Assembly (NCBI GenBank): GCA_050186825.1 | Contig: JBFWYD010000006.1 | Span: 62,001-126,000, forward strand | Origin: NORP233 sp050186825 | GTDB taxonomy: Bacteria > Planctomycetota > J058 | DNA length: 64,000 nucleotides | Reading direction: 5' to 3' | Program-made: the position numbers and the translations under genes | Notes under the pieces: model-generated | The model's database searches: none | What the model was told of the DNA's origin: nothing | The model's input: the letters and a program-made list of their open reading frames with translations, nothing else | Part shown: piece after piece, positions 44,876-56,362 of the stretch | Layout of the letters: each line of letters starts with the position of its first letter | How positions within the stretch are numbered: the stretch's first letter is position 1

Positions 44876-46683
44876 GCGGCCAAGCCTCCGCGGTCCCGGA
44901 CTACGAGGTGCTCGTGGTCGGGGCCGGCCACGCCGGGATCGAGGCCGCGCTCGCCGCCGCGCGCATGGGCCGGCGCACCCTGCTGCTGACCGCCAACCTC
45001 GACACGGTCGGGAAGATGTCCTGCAACCCCGCGATCGGCGGGCTGGCCAAGGGGCAGATCGCGCGCGAGATCGACGCCCTGGGCGGCGCCATGGGCCAGG
45101 CCACGGACGCGGTCGGGATCCACTTCCGCCTGCTCAACACGCGCAAGGGGCCCGCCGTGCAGGCGCCGCGGGCCCAGGCCGACAAGCCGCGCTACGCGGC
45201 CTGGATGAAGCGCCGCTGCGAGCAGCAGGAGGGGCTCGTCCTGCGCCAGGAGCAGGTCGAGGACGTGCTCGTCGAGGACGGCCGCGCCGTCGGCGTGCGC
45301 GTGGGCGGCGGGCGCAGCTACCGCGGCGCCACGGTGGTGCTCACCAACGGGACCTTCCTGCGCGGTGTGCTGCATCTCGGGCAGAGCCAGAGCCGCGGCG
45401 GCCGGATGGGCGAGCCGCCGTCCGGCCTCCTGGCCGCGCTGGCGGCGGGCGGGATCGAGACCGGGCGCATGAAGACCGGCACGCCGCCGCGGGTGAACGG
45501 GCGCACCCTCGACCACGCGCGCATGCAGCGCCAGCCGGGCGACGAGCAGCCGACCCTGTTCAGCTTCCTCTCGCGCGGGACCACCCTCCCGCAGCTCGAC
45601 TGCTGGATCACCTACACCAACCCGGACACGCACCGCGCGATCAAGGACAACCTCGACCGCTCGCCCCTCTACTCGGGCGCGATCGCGGGGATCGGGCCGC
45701 GCTACTGCCCCTCGCTCGAGGACAAGGTGGTCAAGTTCCCCGAGCGCGACCGGCACCAGGTGTTCGTCGAGCCCGAGGGCCACGACACGCTCGAGGTCTA
45801 TCTCAACGGGATCTCGACCTCGATGCCGCCCGACGTGCAGGAGGCGATGCTCCGCTCGATCCCCGGGCTCGAGCGCGCCGAGGTCCTCCGCTACGGCTAC
45901 GCGGTCGAGTACGACTACTTCCCGCCCCAGCAGCTGCGGCCCACCCTCGAGACCCGCGCGATCCCGAGGCTGTTCCTGGCCGGGCAGGTCAACGGCACCA
46001 CCGGCTACGAGGAGGCCGCGGCCCAGGGGATCCTGGCCGGGATCAACGCCGCGCTGGCGGCGCGCGGGGCCGAGCCCCTGGTCCTGCGCCGCGACCAGGC
46101 CTACCTGGGCGTGTTGGTGGACGACCTGGTCACCCAGGGCACCCTCGAGCCCTACCGCATGTTCAGCTCGCGCGCCGAGCACCGGCTGCTGCTCCGCCAC
46201 GACAACGCCGACGAGCGCCTGACCCCGATCGGCCGCGCGCTGGGGCTCGTGGACGACGCGCGCTGGGCCGTGTTCGCGGCCAAGCAGGAGGCGCTGGCGA
46301 GCGGGCGCGCGCTGGTGAACGCCGACGAGCGGCTGCGCCGCGCGCTGGCGCGCCAGGGGGCCCGTTTGGCCGAGGTCGGCGCGGGCGTGCCCGCCCTCGA
46401 GGCGCTCCCGCCCGAGGTCGCGCGCCTGCTCGAGATCGAGGTCCAGTACGCCGGCTACGTCGAGCGCCAGCGCGCCCACGTCGCCCGCCAGCGCGAGCTC
46501 GAGGACCTCGTCCTGCCCGAGGCGATCGACTACCGCGAGCTCTCCTCGCTCCGCCTCGAGGCCCGCGAGAAGCTCAGCCGCCTCCGCCCGCGCACCCTCG
46601 GCCAGGCCGGCCGGATCTCGGGCGTCAGCCCCGCCGACGTGACCGTGCTCCTCCTGCACCTGCGCGCGATCGGCGCCAGCTGA
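44872..46683 (+). CDS. mnmG: tRNA uridine 5-carboxymethylaminomethyl modification enzyme MnmG
   Basis: A 603-aa protein from GTG 44872. FAD-binding VVGAGHAGIEAALAAARMG (14-32), the signature CNPAIGGLAKGQ, FLRGVLHLG, RMKTGTPPRV and YPxxxL interface are all visible, together with a C-terminal helical tRNA-binding part (LSSLRLEAREKLSRLRPRTLGQAGRISGVSPADVTVLLLHLR). With MnmE it makes the wobble uridine modification of several tRNAs. The start is fixed by the overlap with the preceding stop. Slightly shorter than E. coli (629). mnmE is not in the window. Confidence 0.96.
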   Translation: MSGQASAVPDYEVLVVGAGHAGIEAALAAARMGRRTLLLTANLDTVGKMSCNPAIGGLAKGQIAREIDALGGAMGQATDAVGIHFRLLNTRKGPAVQAPRAQADKPRYAAWMKRRCEQQEGLVLRQEQVEDVLVEDGRAVGVRVGGGRSYRGATVVLTNGTFLRGVLHLGQSQSRGGRMGEPPSGLLAALAAGGIETGRMKTGTPPRVNGRTLDHARMQRQPGDEQPTLFSFLSRGTTLPQLDCWITYTNPDTHRAIKDNLDRSPLYSGAIAGIGPRYCPSLEDKVVKFPERDRHQVFVEPEGHDTLEVYLNGISTSMPPDVQEAMLRSIPGLERAEVLRYGYAVEYDYFPPQQLRPTLETRAIPRLFLAGQVNGTTGYEEAAAQGILAGINAALAARGAEPLVLRRDQAYLGVLVDDLVTQGTLEPYRMFSSRAEHRLLLRHDNADERLTPIGRALGLVDDARWAVFAAKQEALASGRALVNADERLRRALARQGARLAEVGAGVPALEALPPEVARLLEIEVQYAGYVERQRAHVARQRELEDLVLPEAIDYRELSSLRLEAREKLSRLRPRTLGQAGRISGVSPADVTVLLLHLRAIGAS

Positions 46684-46692
46684 GGCTGGCGG

Positions 46693-46773
46693 CTACTCCG
46701 AGGGCGACGGTTCCCAGTCGCGCTCGCAGGCCTCCATGAGGCTCGGGACCTGGTCGCTGACGGTCTCGATCAT
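46693..46773 (-). CDS. possible 26-aa peptide coupled to Uma2
   Basis: ATG 46773 overlaps the Uma2 stop (ATGA at 46770-46773) and runs 26 codons to TAG. Almost every codon ends in G or C, as in neighbouring genes. The peptide MIETVSDQVPSLMEACERDW... is acidic with no known motif. It could be chance in such GC-rich DNA, or a C-terminal piece separated by a frameshift. Confidence 0.3.
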   Translation of the reverse strand: MIETVSDQVPSLMEACERDWEPSPSE

Positions 46774-47510
46774 TCGCCGCGCAGGCGCCGGAGCTCGGCC
46801 TCGAGCTCCGCGACGCGCCGCTCGGCGTTCGCGCGGGCCTGCTCGGCGTTCGCGCGGGCCTGCTCGGCGCTCTCGCGGGCCAGCTCGGCGTCCTCGCGTG
46901 CCTGGGACTCCTCGGCCGCGCTGCGGAGAAGCTCGCCGCTGCGGCGGTCCAGCAGTCGCACCTCCTGGCCGAGGCGGACGACGTCGAGCTCGAGGGTCTC
47001 GAGGCTGGCGCGCTCACCGTCCCCAGGGACGCGCTCGAAGCCGGCGCTGCCGCGCCGGTAGAGCCGCAGCGGCGGCGAGAGGTAGGTGTCCTCTGGGTCG
47101 AAGAGGACGACCTCGCGTACGCCCAGCTCGAAGTAGCGCTGGAGCTTCGGCCCGGTGTCCTCGCGGTGCGTGGACTCGGAGGTGACCTCGAACACCAGGT
47201 CGGGCGCCTTCCCCTCGACCCACAGGGCGTAGGACTTGCCGGGGCGCACCTTCGCCACCCCCAGCGCGACGAGCACGTCGGGCGCGACGTGGCGGCGCAG
47301 GTCGTCGCGATCGAACTGGAGCGCGATGTTCCCCTCGACGCAGGCGTCGTCGCGGTCGCGCAGATGCCAGCGCAGGGCCGCGACCAGATAGAGCAGGACG
47401 GCCAGGTGGAGGGGCGACTCGGCCACGGGCTCGAACCATACTTCCGTGGGGAGACCGTCGGCGGGGTCGGCCAGGCGGCGAGGCTCGAGCTTCACGTCGT
47501 CGAGTGCCAT
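46770..47510 (-). CDS. Uma2-family (DUF820) endonuclease-like protein
   Basis: A 246-aa protein from ATG 47510. The PD-(D/E)xK-like Uma2 fold shows HVAPDVLVALGV, PDLVFEVTSESTHREDTGPKLQRYFELGVREVVLFDPE with the conserved D, E and K. About residues 200-246 form a coiled coil made of repeated ARESAEQARANAEQ-type heptads. Uma2 proteins are widespread and of uncertain role; they occur in many copies in cyanobacteria and planctomycetes. Nuclease activity is inferred from the family. Confidence 0.82.
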   Translation of the reverse strand: MALDDVKLEPRRLADPADGLPTEVWFEPVAESPLHLAVLLYLVAALRWHLRDRDDACVEGNIALQFDRDDLRRHVAPDVLVALGVAKVRPGKSYALWVEGKAPDLVFEVTSESTHREDTGPKLQRYFELGVREVVLFDPEDTYLSPPLRLYRRGSAGFERVPGDGERASLETLELDVVRLGQEVRLLDRRSGELLRSAAEESQAREDAELARESAEQARANAEQARANAERRVAELEAELRRLRGE

Positions 47511-47668
47511 GAACGGAGTATAGACAGCACGCTCCGCACGCCGCCCGTCGGCGCCTGGGGCTGCGGAATCAGCACTGCCGAATCCGCAGCCAGGCTGCAG
47601 GATCCGCACGCGTAAGTCCCTGCCTGCGCTATGGGTTCCACCTCCGCGACGTGGTACCGTCCGCCCCC

Positions 47669-48940
47669 GTGAAGCGCAGCTCGCTGATCCCCTCTTGCGC
47701 GGTGGTGCTCGCCCTCTGCGGCTGCGAGCAGGGCGCGCCGGCGTCTGCCGACAAGGCCAAGGCCGCCAGCGCGCGGCCGCCGCGCGAGGTGCGCGTGGCC
47801 GAGGTCGGCAGCGTGACCTGGCCCGTGACCTTGCACCTGACGGGCATGCTCCAGCCCTCGGAGCTGACCACGCTCCGGGCGGAGGTCGCGGGGCTGCTGA
47901 CGGAGATCTCGGTGGACCTCGGCTCGCGCGTCGAGGCCGGGGCGGCGCTGGCGCGCATCGACGACACCACGCTCCGCCTGGACGCCGCGCGCGCGCGCGC
48001 CGCGCTGGGCGAGGTGCGCGCGCGGCTGGGGCTGCCGCCGCGCGCGCCCGGGGAGAAGCCGGCCGGCGAGGGCGCGGCCAGCGCCGCCGCCGCCGCGCCC
48101 GACGAGGCCGCGCTCGAGCCCGAGGCCGCCTCGGGCGTGCGCGTGGCGCAGGCCGTCCTGGTCGAGGCGCGCGCGCGCCACGCGCGCGTGCAGAACCTGC
48201 TCGCGCAGGGGGTCGAGACCGCGGCCGGGCTCGACACCGCCGAGGCCGCCCTGCGCGTGGCCGAGAGCCGGCTGCGCGAGGCGGTCGAGGCCTTCGAGGC
48301 CGACCGCGCGCTGCTCGCGGTGCGCCGCTCCGAGCTGGCCCTGGCCGAGGACCGGCTGCGGCGCGCGACCCTGCGCGCGCCCTTCGCGGGCGTCGTGGTC
48401 GAGCGCCTGGTCAGCCCCGGCGAGCGCCTGGACGTGGGCGCGGCCGTGGCCCGCCTGGCGCGCACGGACCCGCTCCGGCTGGGCGTGGACGTGCCCGAGG
48501 TCGCGGGCGCCAAGCTGCGCCCCGGGCTGACGCTCAGCCTGCGCATCGACGGGCTCCCCGGCGAGCGGAGCGCGACCGTGGCGCGCGTGGCGCCGGTGAT
48601 CGACGCCGACCTGCGCACGCGGCGCTTCGAGGCCGACGTCTCCAACCCGGGGGGCGAGGTCCCGGGCGGCGCCTTCGCGCGGGTGGAGCTCGTGACCGAC
48701 GCCAGCGCCTCGGCCCTGGCCGCGCCCGCGAGCGCGGTCCGGACCTTCGCCGGGATCGACAAGCTGCTCGTGGTCGAGCCGGGGAAGGACGGCGCCCTAC
48801 GCGCGCACGAGCGGACCGTGCGCGTCGGGCGGCGCACCGCCGAGCGCGTCGAGGTGCTCTCGGGCGTCGAGGCGGGCGCGCGGGTCGTGCTCGAGCCCGG
48901 CAACCTGCTCGACGGCGCCGGCGTGCGCGTCCAGGACTAG
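47669..48940 (+). CDS. RND efflux periplasmic adaptor (membrane fusion protein), lipoprotein
   Basis: A 423-aa protein from GTG 47669. A lipoprotein signal with lipobox LCGC places the acyl Cys at residue 19. Barrel-sandwich and hairpin parts follow: VAGLLTEISVDLGSRVEAGAALARIDD, an alpha-helical hairpin (about 125-220, with an Ala-rich insertion), APFAGVVVERLVSPGERLDVG, and a beta-barrel end with APASAVRTF. It links the inner-membrane RND pump encoded 9 bp downstream to an outer-membrane channel, which is not found here. Confidence 0.9.
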   Translation: MKRSSLIPSCAVVLALCGCEQGAPASADKAKAASARPPREVRVAEVGSVTWPVTLHLTGMLQPSELTTLRAEVAGLLTEISVDLGSRVEAGAALARIDDTTLRLDAARARAALGEVRARLGLPPRAPGEKPAGEGAASAAAAAPDEAALEPEAASGVRVAQAVLVEARARHARVQNLLAQGVETAAGLDTAEAALRVAESRLREAVEAFEADRALLAVRRSELALAEDRLRRATLRAPFAGVVVERLVSPGERLDVGAAVARLARTDPLRLGVDVPEVAGAKLRPGLTLSLRIDGLPGERSATVARVAPVIDADLRTRRFEADVSNPGGEVPGGAFARVELVTDASASALAAPASAVRTFAGIDKLLVVEPGKDGALRAHERTVRVGRRTAERVEVLSGVEAGARVVLEPGNLLDGAGVRVQD

Positions 48941-48949
48941 GCCCCGCCC

Positions 48950-52117
<3,168 letters not shown>

Positions 52118-52254
52118 GGCGCGTCCGAATCGGCCACAGCCGGTCCGTCTTGACGGCAGCAGGCCACCATCCCCTCCACCATCGCCGGGCCTTCCATCGC
52201 TGGGGGTCGCCGTCGCTAGACTGCGCGCTCCCCACCAGCACCGTGGAGCAGCGC

Positions 52255-54264
52255 ATGTCCTCTGACTTCGGCTCGGACCGCACCGGCGACGCCCTCGAGC
52301 AGCTCTGCTGCGACGCGATCCGCATCCTCGCCATGGACGCGGTCGAGGCCGCCGACTGCGGGCACCCGGGGATGCCCATGGGCATGGCCGAGGTCGCGCA
52401 CGTGCTGTGGACCGAGTTCCTGCGCCTCGACCCGCAGGACCCGGACTGGGCCGGCCGCGACCGCTTCGTGCTCTCGGGCGGGCACGGCTCGATGCTCCTC
52501 TACTCGCTCCTGCACTTCGCGGGCTTCGGCCTCCCACTCGAGGAGATCAAGCGCTTCCGCCAGCTCGGCAGCCACACGCCCGGGCACCCCGAGAACTACG
52601 AGACCCGCGGCGTCGAGACCACCACTGGCCCGCTCGGCCAGGGCGTGGGCAACGCGGTGGGCATGGCCATCGCCCAGGCGCACCTCGCGGCGCGCTTCCC
52701 CGCGGCCGCCGAGGTCCTCGCCCAGAAGACCTACGTGATGGCCGGCGACGGCGACCTGATGGAGGGCGTCGCCAGCGAGGCCGCGAGCCTGGCCGGGCAC
52801 CTCGGGCTGCGGCACCTCGTGCTGCTCTACGACGACAACCACATCTCCATCGACGGCTCGACCGAGCTGGCCTTCGGGGAGGACGTGCTGCTCCGCTTCC
52901 AGGCCTACGGCTGGGAGACGAGCCGGGTGGACGGCCACGACCGCGCCGCCGTGCGCGCCGCGCTCCAGCAGGCGCAGGCGGCCGAGCGCCCGGTGATCAT
53001 CGCCTGCCGCACGATCATCGGCCGCGGCGCGCCCAACAAGCAGGGCACCAGCGGCGTGCACGGGAGCAAGCTGGGGGCGGCCGAGGTCAAGGCGGCCAAG
53101 GAGCAGCTGGGCTGGCCGCAGGAGCCCTTCCTCGTGCCGGATGCGGTGCGCGCGCGCTGGGCGCGCCGGCAGGCCGAGTGGCGCGAGGCGCGCGCGGCCT
53201 GGGACCGGCGCTGGGAGGCCCTCGACGCGGGCACGCGCGGCGCGCTCGAGGCGCTGGCCTCGGGCCGGGTCGACCTCTCGGCCGTGAAGTGGCCGGCCTT
53301 CGCGGCCGGCAAGAAGATCGCCACCCGCAGCGCGAGCGGCGAGGTGCTCAACGCCCTGGCGCCCCACGTGCCCAACCTGATCGGCGGCAGCGCCGACCTG
53401 ACCGGCTCGGTCAACACCTACCTCGACGCCAGCCACGACCTCCAGCGCGGCGCCTACGACGGGCGCAACCTGCGCTACGGGGTGCGCGAGCACGCCATGG
53501 CCGCGGCCATGAACGGGATGGCGCTGCACAGGAGCGGGCTGATCCCCTACGCCGGGACCTTCCTGGTGTTCAGCGACTACTCGCGCCCCTCGATCCGGCT
53601 CGCGGCGCTGATGGACCTGCACCTGGTCCACGTGCTCACCCACGACGCCGTGTGGCTGGGCGAGGACGGCCCCACGCATCAGCCCGTCGAGCACTACATG
53701 GCCCTGCGCGCGATCCCGCGCCTGCGCTTCTGGCGCCCGGCGGACGCGACCGAGACCGCCGAGGTCTGGCGCTGCGCGCTCGAGCAGCGCGCCCCGCACG
53801 CCGTGGCGCTCAGCCGCCAGGGCCTGCCCGTGCTCGACCGCGCCCGCCTGGCCCCGGCCGAGGGGGTGCGCCGCGGCGGCTACGTGCTCTCGCGCGAGCA
53901 GGGCGCGGCGCCCGACCTGGTGCTCATCGCCACCGGCTCCGAGGTCGCGCTCGCGCTCGAGGTCGCGGACGCGCTCGCGGCCAAGGGCCGCGCCGTGCGC
54001 GTGGTCTCGCTCCCCTGCTGGGAGGTCTTCGAGGAGCAGGACGAGGCCTACCGCGAGGAGGTCATCCCCCCGACCTGCGGCGCCCGCGTCTCGCTCGAGT
54101 CGGGCGTGACCTTCGGCTGGGAGCGCTGGACGGGCCCGCTGGGGCTGCGCGTCGGCATCGACCGCTTCGGCGCCTCGGCCCCCCTGGCCGACCTCCAGAA
54201 GCTGTTCGGCTTCACCCGCGACCAGGTCCTGGCGCGGGTCGAGGCCTACCTCGAGGCGCGCTGA
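52255..54264 (+). CDS. tkt: transketolase
   Basis: A 669-aa protein from ATG 52255 (E. coli TktA 663). Thiamine diphosphate motif GDGDLMEGVASEAASLAGHLGLRHLVLLYDDN and catalytic sequences SGGHGSMLLYSLLH, TGPLGQGVGNAVGMA, GRNLRYGVREHAMAAAMNGMALH and EDGPTHQPVEHYMALRAIP are present. It transfers two-carbon units in the pentose phosphate pathway. The frame upstream remains open for kilobases because of high GC; the true start is fixed by the conserved N-terminus. A kinase gene follows after 4 bp. Confidence 0.97.
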   Translation: MSSDFGSDRTGDALEQLCCDAIRILAMDAVEAADCGHPGMPMGMAEVAHVLWTEFLRLDPQDPDWAGRDRFVLSGGHGSMLLYSLLHFAGFGLPLEEIKRFRQLGSHTPGHPENYETRGVETTTGPLGQGVGNAVGMAIAQAHLAARFPAAAEVLAQKTYVMAGDGDLMEGVASEAASLAGHLGLRHLVLLYDDNHISIDGSTELAFGEDVLLRFQAYGWETSRVDGHDRAAVRAALQQAQAAERPVIIACRTIIGRGAPNKQGTSGVHGSKLGAAEVKAAKEQLGWPQEPFLVPDAVRARWARRQAEWREARAAWDRRWEALDAGTRGALEALASGRVDLSAVKWPAFAAGKKIATRSASGEVLNALAPHVPNLIGGSADLTGSVNTYLDASHDLQRGAYDGRNLRYGVREHAMAAAMNGMALHRSGLIPYAGTFLVFSDYSRPSIRLAALMDLHLVHVLTHDAVWLGEDGPTHQPVEHYMALRAIPRLRFWRPADATETAEVWRCALEQRAPHAVALSRQGLPVLDRARLAPAEGVRRGGYVLSREQGAAPDLVLIATGSEVALALEVADALAAKGRAVRVVSLPCWEVFEEQDEAYREEVIPPTCGARVSLESGVTFGWERWTGPLGLRVGIDRFGASAPLADLQKLFGFTRDQVLARVEAYLEAR

Positions 54265-54268
54265 AGCA

Positions 54269-55363
54269 GTGCGCCTCCGTCCCGGACAGATCGTCCAGAG
54301 CCCGGTCAGCAAGCGCCGCTACGAGGTGACGGGGCTCCTGGGCCAGGGCGGCTTCGGCAACGCCTACCGCGCCTGGGAGCTCAACCGCCGCGGGCGGCGC
54401 TTCGAGGAGGTGTGCCTCAAGGTCACCATCGACCAGTCGAGCTGGCACCGCGAGAGCTACTTCGGCGAGCTGCTCTCGCGCCAGAAGCGCGTGATCCAGC
54501 TGCTCGACACCTTCCCGCTCCCCGCCAAGACGCGGGGCGGGAACATGCTGTTCTGCCTCGTGCTCGAGCTGGCCGAGCAGGGGACGATCGCCGACTACCT
54601 CGAGAAGACCGGCAAGCCCTGGCCCCAGGAGCGGGCCGTGCGCGAGATCGTGGCCCTGCTGCGCGTGCTCGAGGAGCTGCACGGCGGGAGCGCCACGCAC
54701 CGCGACCTGACCCCCATGAACATCTTCGTGGCCGGGCACGCGCGCCTCAAGCTGGGCGACTTCGGGATCGCGCGCCACAGCCTGGCCGGGCGCCCGCAGA
54801 CCATCGACGCCTTCAACCCCGCCTTCGTGACCCAGGGCTTCCGCAGCCAGGGCGCGCACCGCTACTGGCAGGCGGTGGACGACGTGTTCCAGATGGGCCA
54901 GCTCCTCGCCATGCTCCTGCGCGGCGAGCACGAGCACCTGATCGCGGTCCGCGACGTCAAGAAGCTCGACTGCGACGACGAGCTCAAGCGCGTGCTCAAG
55001 AAGGCGATCGGCCCGCGCCGCCAGCGCTACCAGGACGCCTGGGAGCTGGCCCAGGCCCTGCTCGGCGCGCCCGACCCCAAGCCGGTCAGGATCCGCAGCC
55101 TGCGCGGCAAGACGGTGGTGTTCACGGGGCCGCTCTCGATCCGCCGCTTCGACGCCGAGGCCATGGTCCGCCAGGTGGGCGGCAAGGTCGGCCGCTCCGT
55201 CAGCCGCGACACCGACGTCCTCGTCCAGGGCGGCCGCTCCGCCCACGAGCGCGGCCACAAGGGCACCAAGCTGCTCAAGGCCGAGCGCCTGGCCCGCAAG
55301 GGCATCAAGATCGCGATCCTGACCGAGGCCCAGTTCCGCCGCCTGATCCGCTCCGCGGAGTAG
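54269..55363 (+). CDS. Ser/Thr protein kinase fused to a BRCT domain
   Basis: A 364-aa protein from GTG 54269, 4 bp after tkt. The kinase domain (about 15-265) has GQGGFGNAY (25-33), Lys in VCLKVTI (51), HRDLTPMN (144-151, with Thr in place of the usual Lys of HRDLKPEN) and DFGIARH (164-170). A C-terminal BRCT-like domain (about 277-364) begins LRGKTVVFTGPLS and has a Gly-Gly turn (RQVGGKVGRS) and a TDVLVQG strand as in bacterial DNA ligase BRCT. BRCT modules bind DNA ends or phosphopeptides. I know of no common bacterial family with this pairing. Confidence 0.82.
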   Translation: MRLRPGQIVQSPVSKRRYEVTGLLGQGGFGNAYRAWELNRRGRRFEEVCLKVTIDQSSWHRESYFGELLSRQKRVIQLLDTFPLPAKTRGGNMLFCLVLELAEQGTIADYLEKTGKPWPQERAVREIVALLRVLEELHGGSATHRDLTPMNIFVAGHARLKLGDFGIARHSLAGRPQTIDAFNPAFVTQGFRSQGAHRYWQAVDDVFQMGQLLAMLLRGEHEHLIAVRDVKKLDCDDELKRVLKKAIGPRRQRYQDAWELAQALLGAPDPKPVRIRSLRGKTVVFTGPLSIRRFDAEAMVRQVGGKVGRSVSRDTDVLVQGGRSAHERGHKGTKLLKAERLARKGIKIAILTEAQFRRLIRSAE

Positions 55364-55367
55364 CTGA

Positions 55368-55464
55368 GCGCAGCCTCCGGAGGAGCGAGGGACTTCGTGC
55401 CCGTGCCCGTCGTCTCTGCGCGAGCTCCGTCCCGCTGCGGAGACGCGCCTCCGCTCCCCGCTGG
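55368..55464 (+). repeat. leader sequence shared before inverted-arm copies B and C
   Basis: Matches 41652-41754, including AGGGACTTCGTGCCCGTGCCCG and GCGGAGACGCGCCTCCGCT, with a few indels. It begins 5 bp after the kinase-BRCT stop. Confidence 0.7.
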
Positions 55465-55683
55465 CGAGCTCCGCGGCCTCTGCGATCTCTGCGCTGATAT
55501 CCAACGCCCGCGCAGCTCCTGCCGCGATCGCCGCGGAGCCGTCGGCCCGCGGATCCGCGGTCTCCGCAGCCTGTTCCGACTCCGACACGAGAGGCTCACG
55601 AGAGCGGGTTCCGAGCCCGAACTCGTGAGGATCTGCGACAGCGTTGGTAATCAGCGCAGAGATCGCAGAGATCGCGGAGATCG
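55465..55683. repeat. inverted-arm element, copy C
   Basis: 33-bp arms 55465-55497 and 55651-55683, same size as copy B (219 bp) and nearly the same sequence. One substitution in the left arm (CGAGCTCC for CGATCTCC). It fills a convergent junction together with a short hexamer array (55709-55747). Confidence 0.9.
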
Positions 55684-55755
55684 GCCCGTGTGAGCGGCGG
55701 GGGGTCTCCGAGTCCGAGACCGAGCCCGAGACCGAGCCCGAGCCCGGTCGCGCGC

Positions 55756-56247
55756 TCAGCGCTCCGAGGAGCCTCCACCCGTCGGCGCCTCCGGCTCCTC
55801 CTCACGCGGCTGGGAGGCGGGCTTGGTCGTGCCCTCGCGCTTGGCGCCGGCCGGGGTGGTGGTGGCGCTGGGGACGGGCTTGGTCTCCATGGACCGCCGC
55901 ACCTCCTCGGTCGGCTTGAGGCGGAACACGTAGTCGTCCTCGTAGCGGGCCGTGCCTATGAAGTAGGGCACGAAGCCGGGGATCAGCCACAGGAGGTGGA
56001 CGTCGGCCCGGTAGGCCTTGTCGATCATGGCGTTCTTGACCGGCTCGAAGCCCTCCTTCTCCACGCGCACGTAGGCCGTGTCGGGCAGCCCCGAGCGCGT
56101 CTGCCACACCGTGGGGGTCTGCCCCACGTAGATGTTGTCGACGTAGACGTCGGCCCCCTCCGGCTCGCTGATGAAGCGGACCGAGTGGGCGCAGCCGCCG
56201 AGCAGGGTCGCGGTCAGGGCCAGCGCGGCCCACGAGAGCTTGTTCAT
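55756..56247 (-). CDS. PEGA-domain lipoprotein
   Basis: A 163-aa protein from ATG 56247. Lipobox LGGC puts the acyl Cys at residue 19. A PEGA domain (about 22-90: VRFISEPEGADVYVDNIYVGQTP) follows, then a tyrosine-rich region (YFIGTARYEDDYVFRL) and a Pro/Thr/Glu/Lys tail. PEGA domains are surface-layer-related modules in many bacteria. It may be linked to the cell envelope. Upstream on the same strand, 115 bp away, is the sigma-54 activator gene. Confidence 0.85.
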   Translation of the reverse strand: MNKLSWAALALTATLLGGCAHSVRFISEPEGADVYVDNIYVGQTPTVWQTRSGLPDTAYVRVEKEGFEPVKNAMIDKAYRADVHLLWLIPGFVPYFIGTARYEDDYVFRLKPTEEVRRSMETKPVPSATTTPAGAKREGTTKPASQPREEEPEAPTGGGSSER

Positions 56248-56314
56248 GGCTCCTCCTCCCGGGCGCCGAGGCGCAGCAAGCGCCGCGCCCGCGCCAGGGG
56301 CCCGCGGTGTGACG

Positions 56315-56346
56315 CCCCGCCGCGCAGGGGTCCCCGCGCGGCGGGG
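56315..56346 (-). terminator. candidate hairpin after sigma-54 activator gene
   Basis: A perfect 11-bp stem, CCCCGCCGCGC (56315-56325) and GCGCGGCGGGG (56336-56346), 17 bp after the stop of the minus-strand activator gene. Very stable but without a T-run. A second palindrome AGGAGCCGCTCCT (about 56349-56361) overlaps. Confidence 0.45.
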
Positions 56347-56362
56347 GAGGAGCCGCTCCTGG

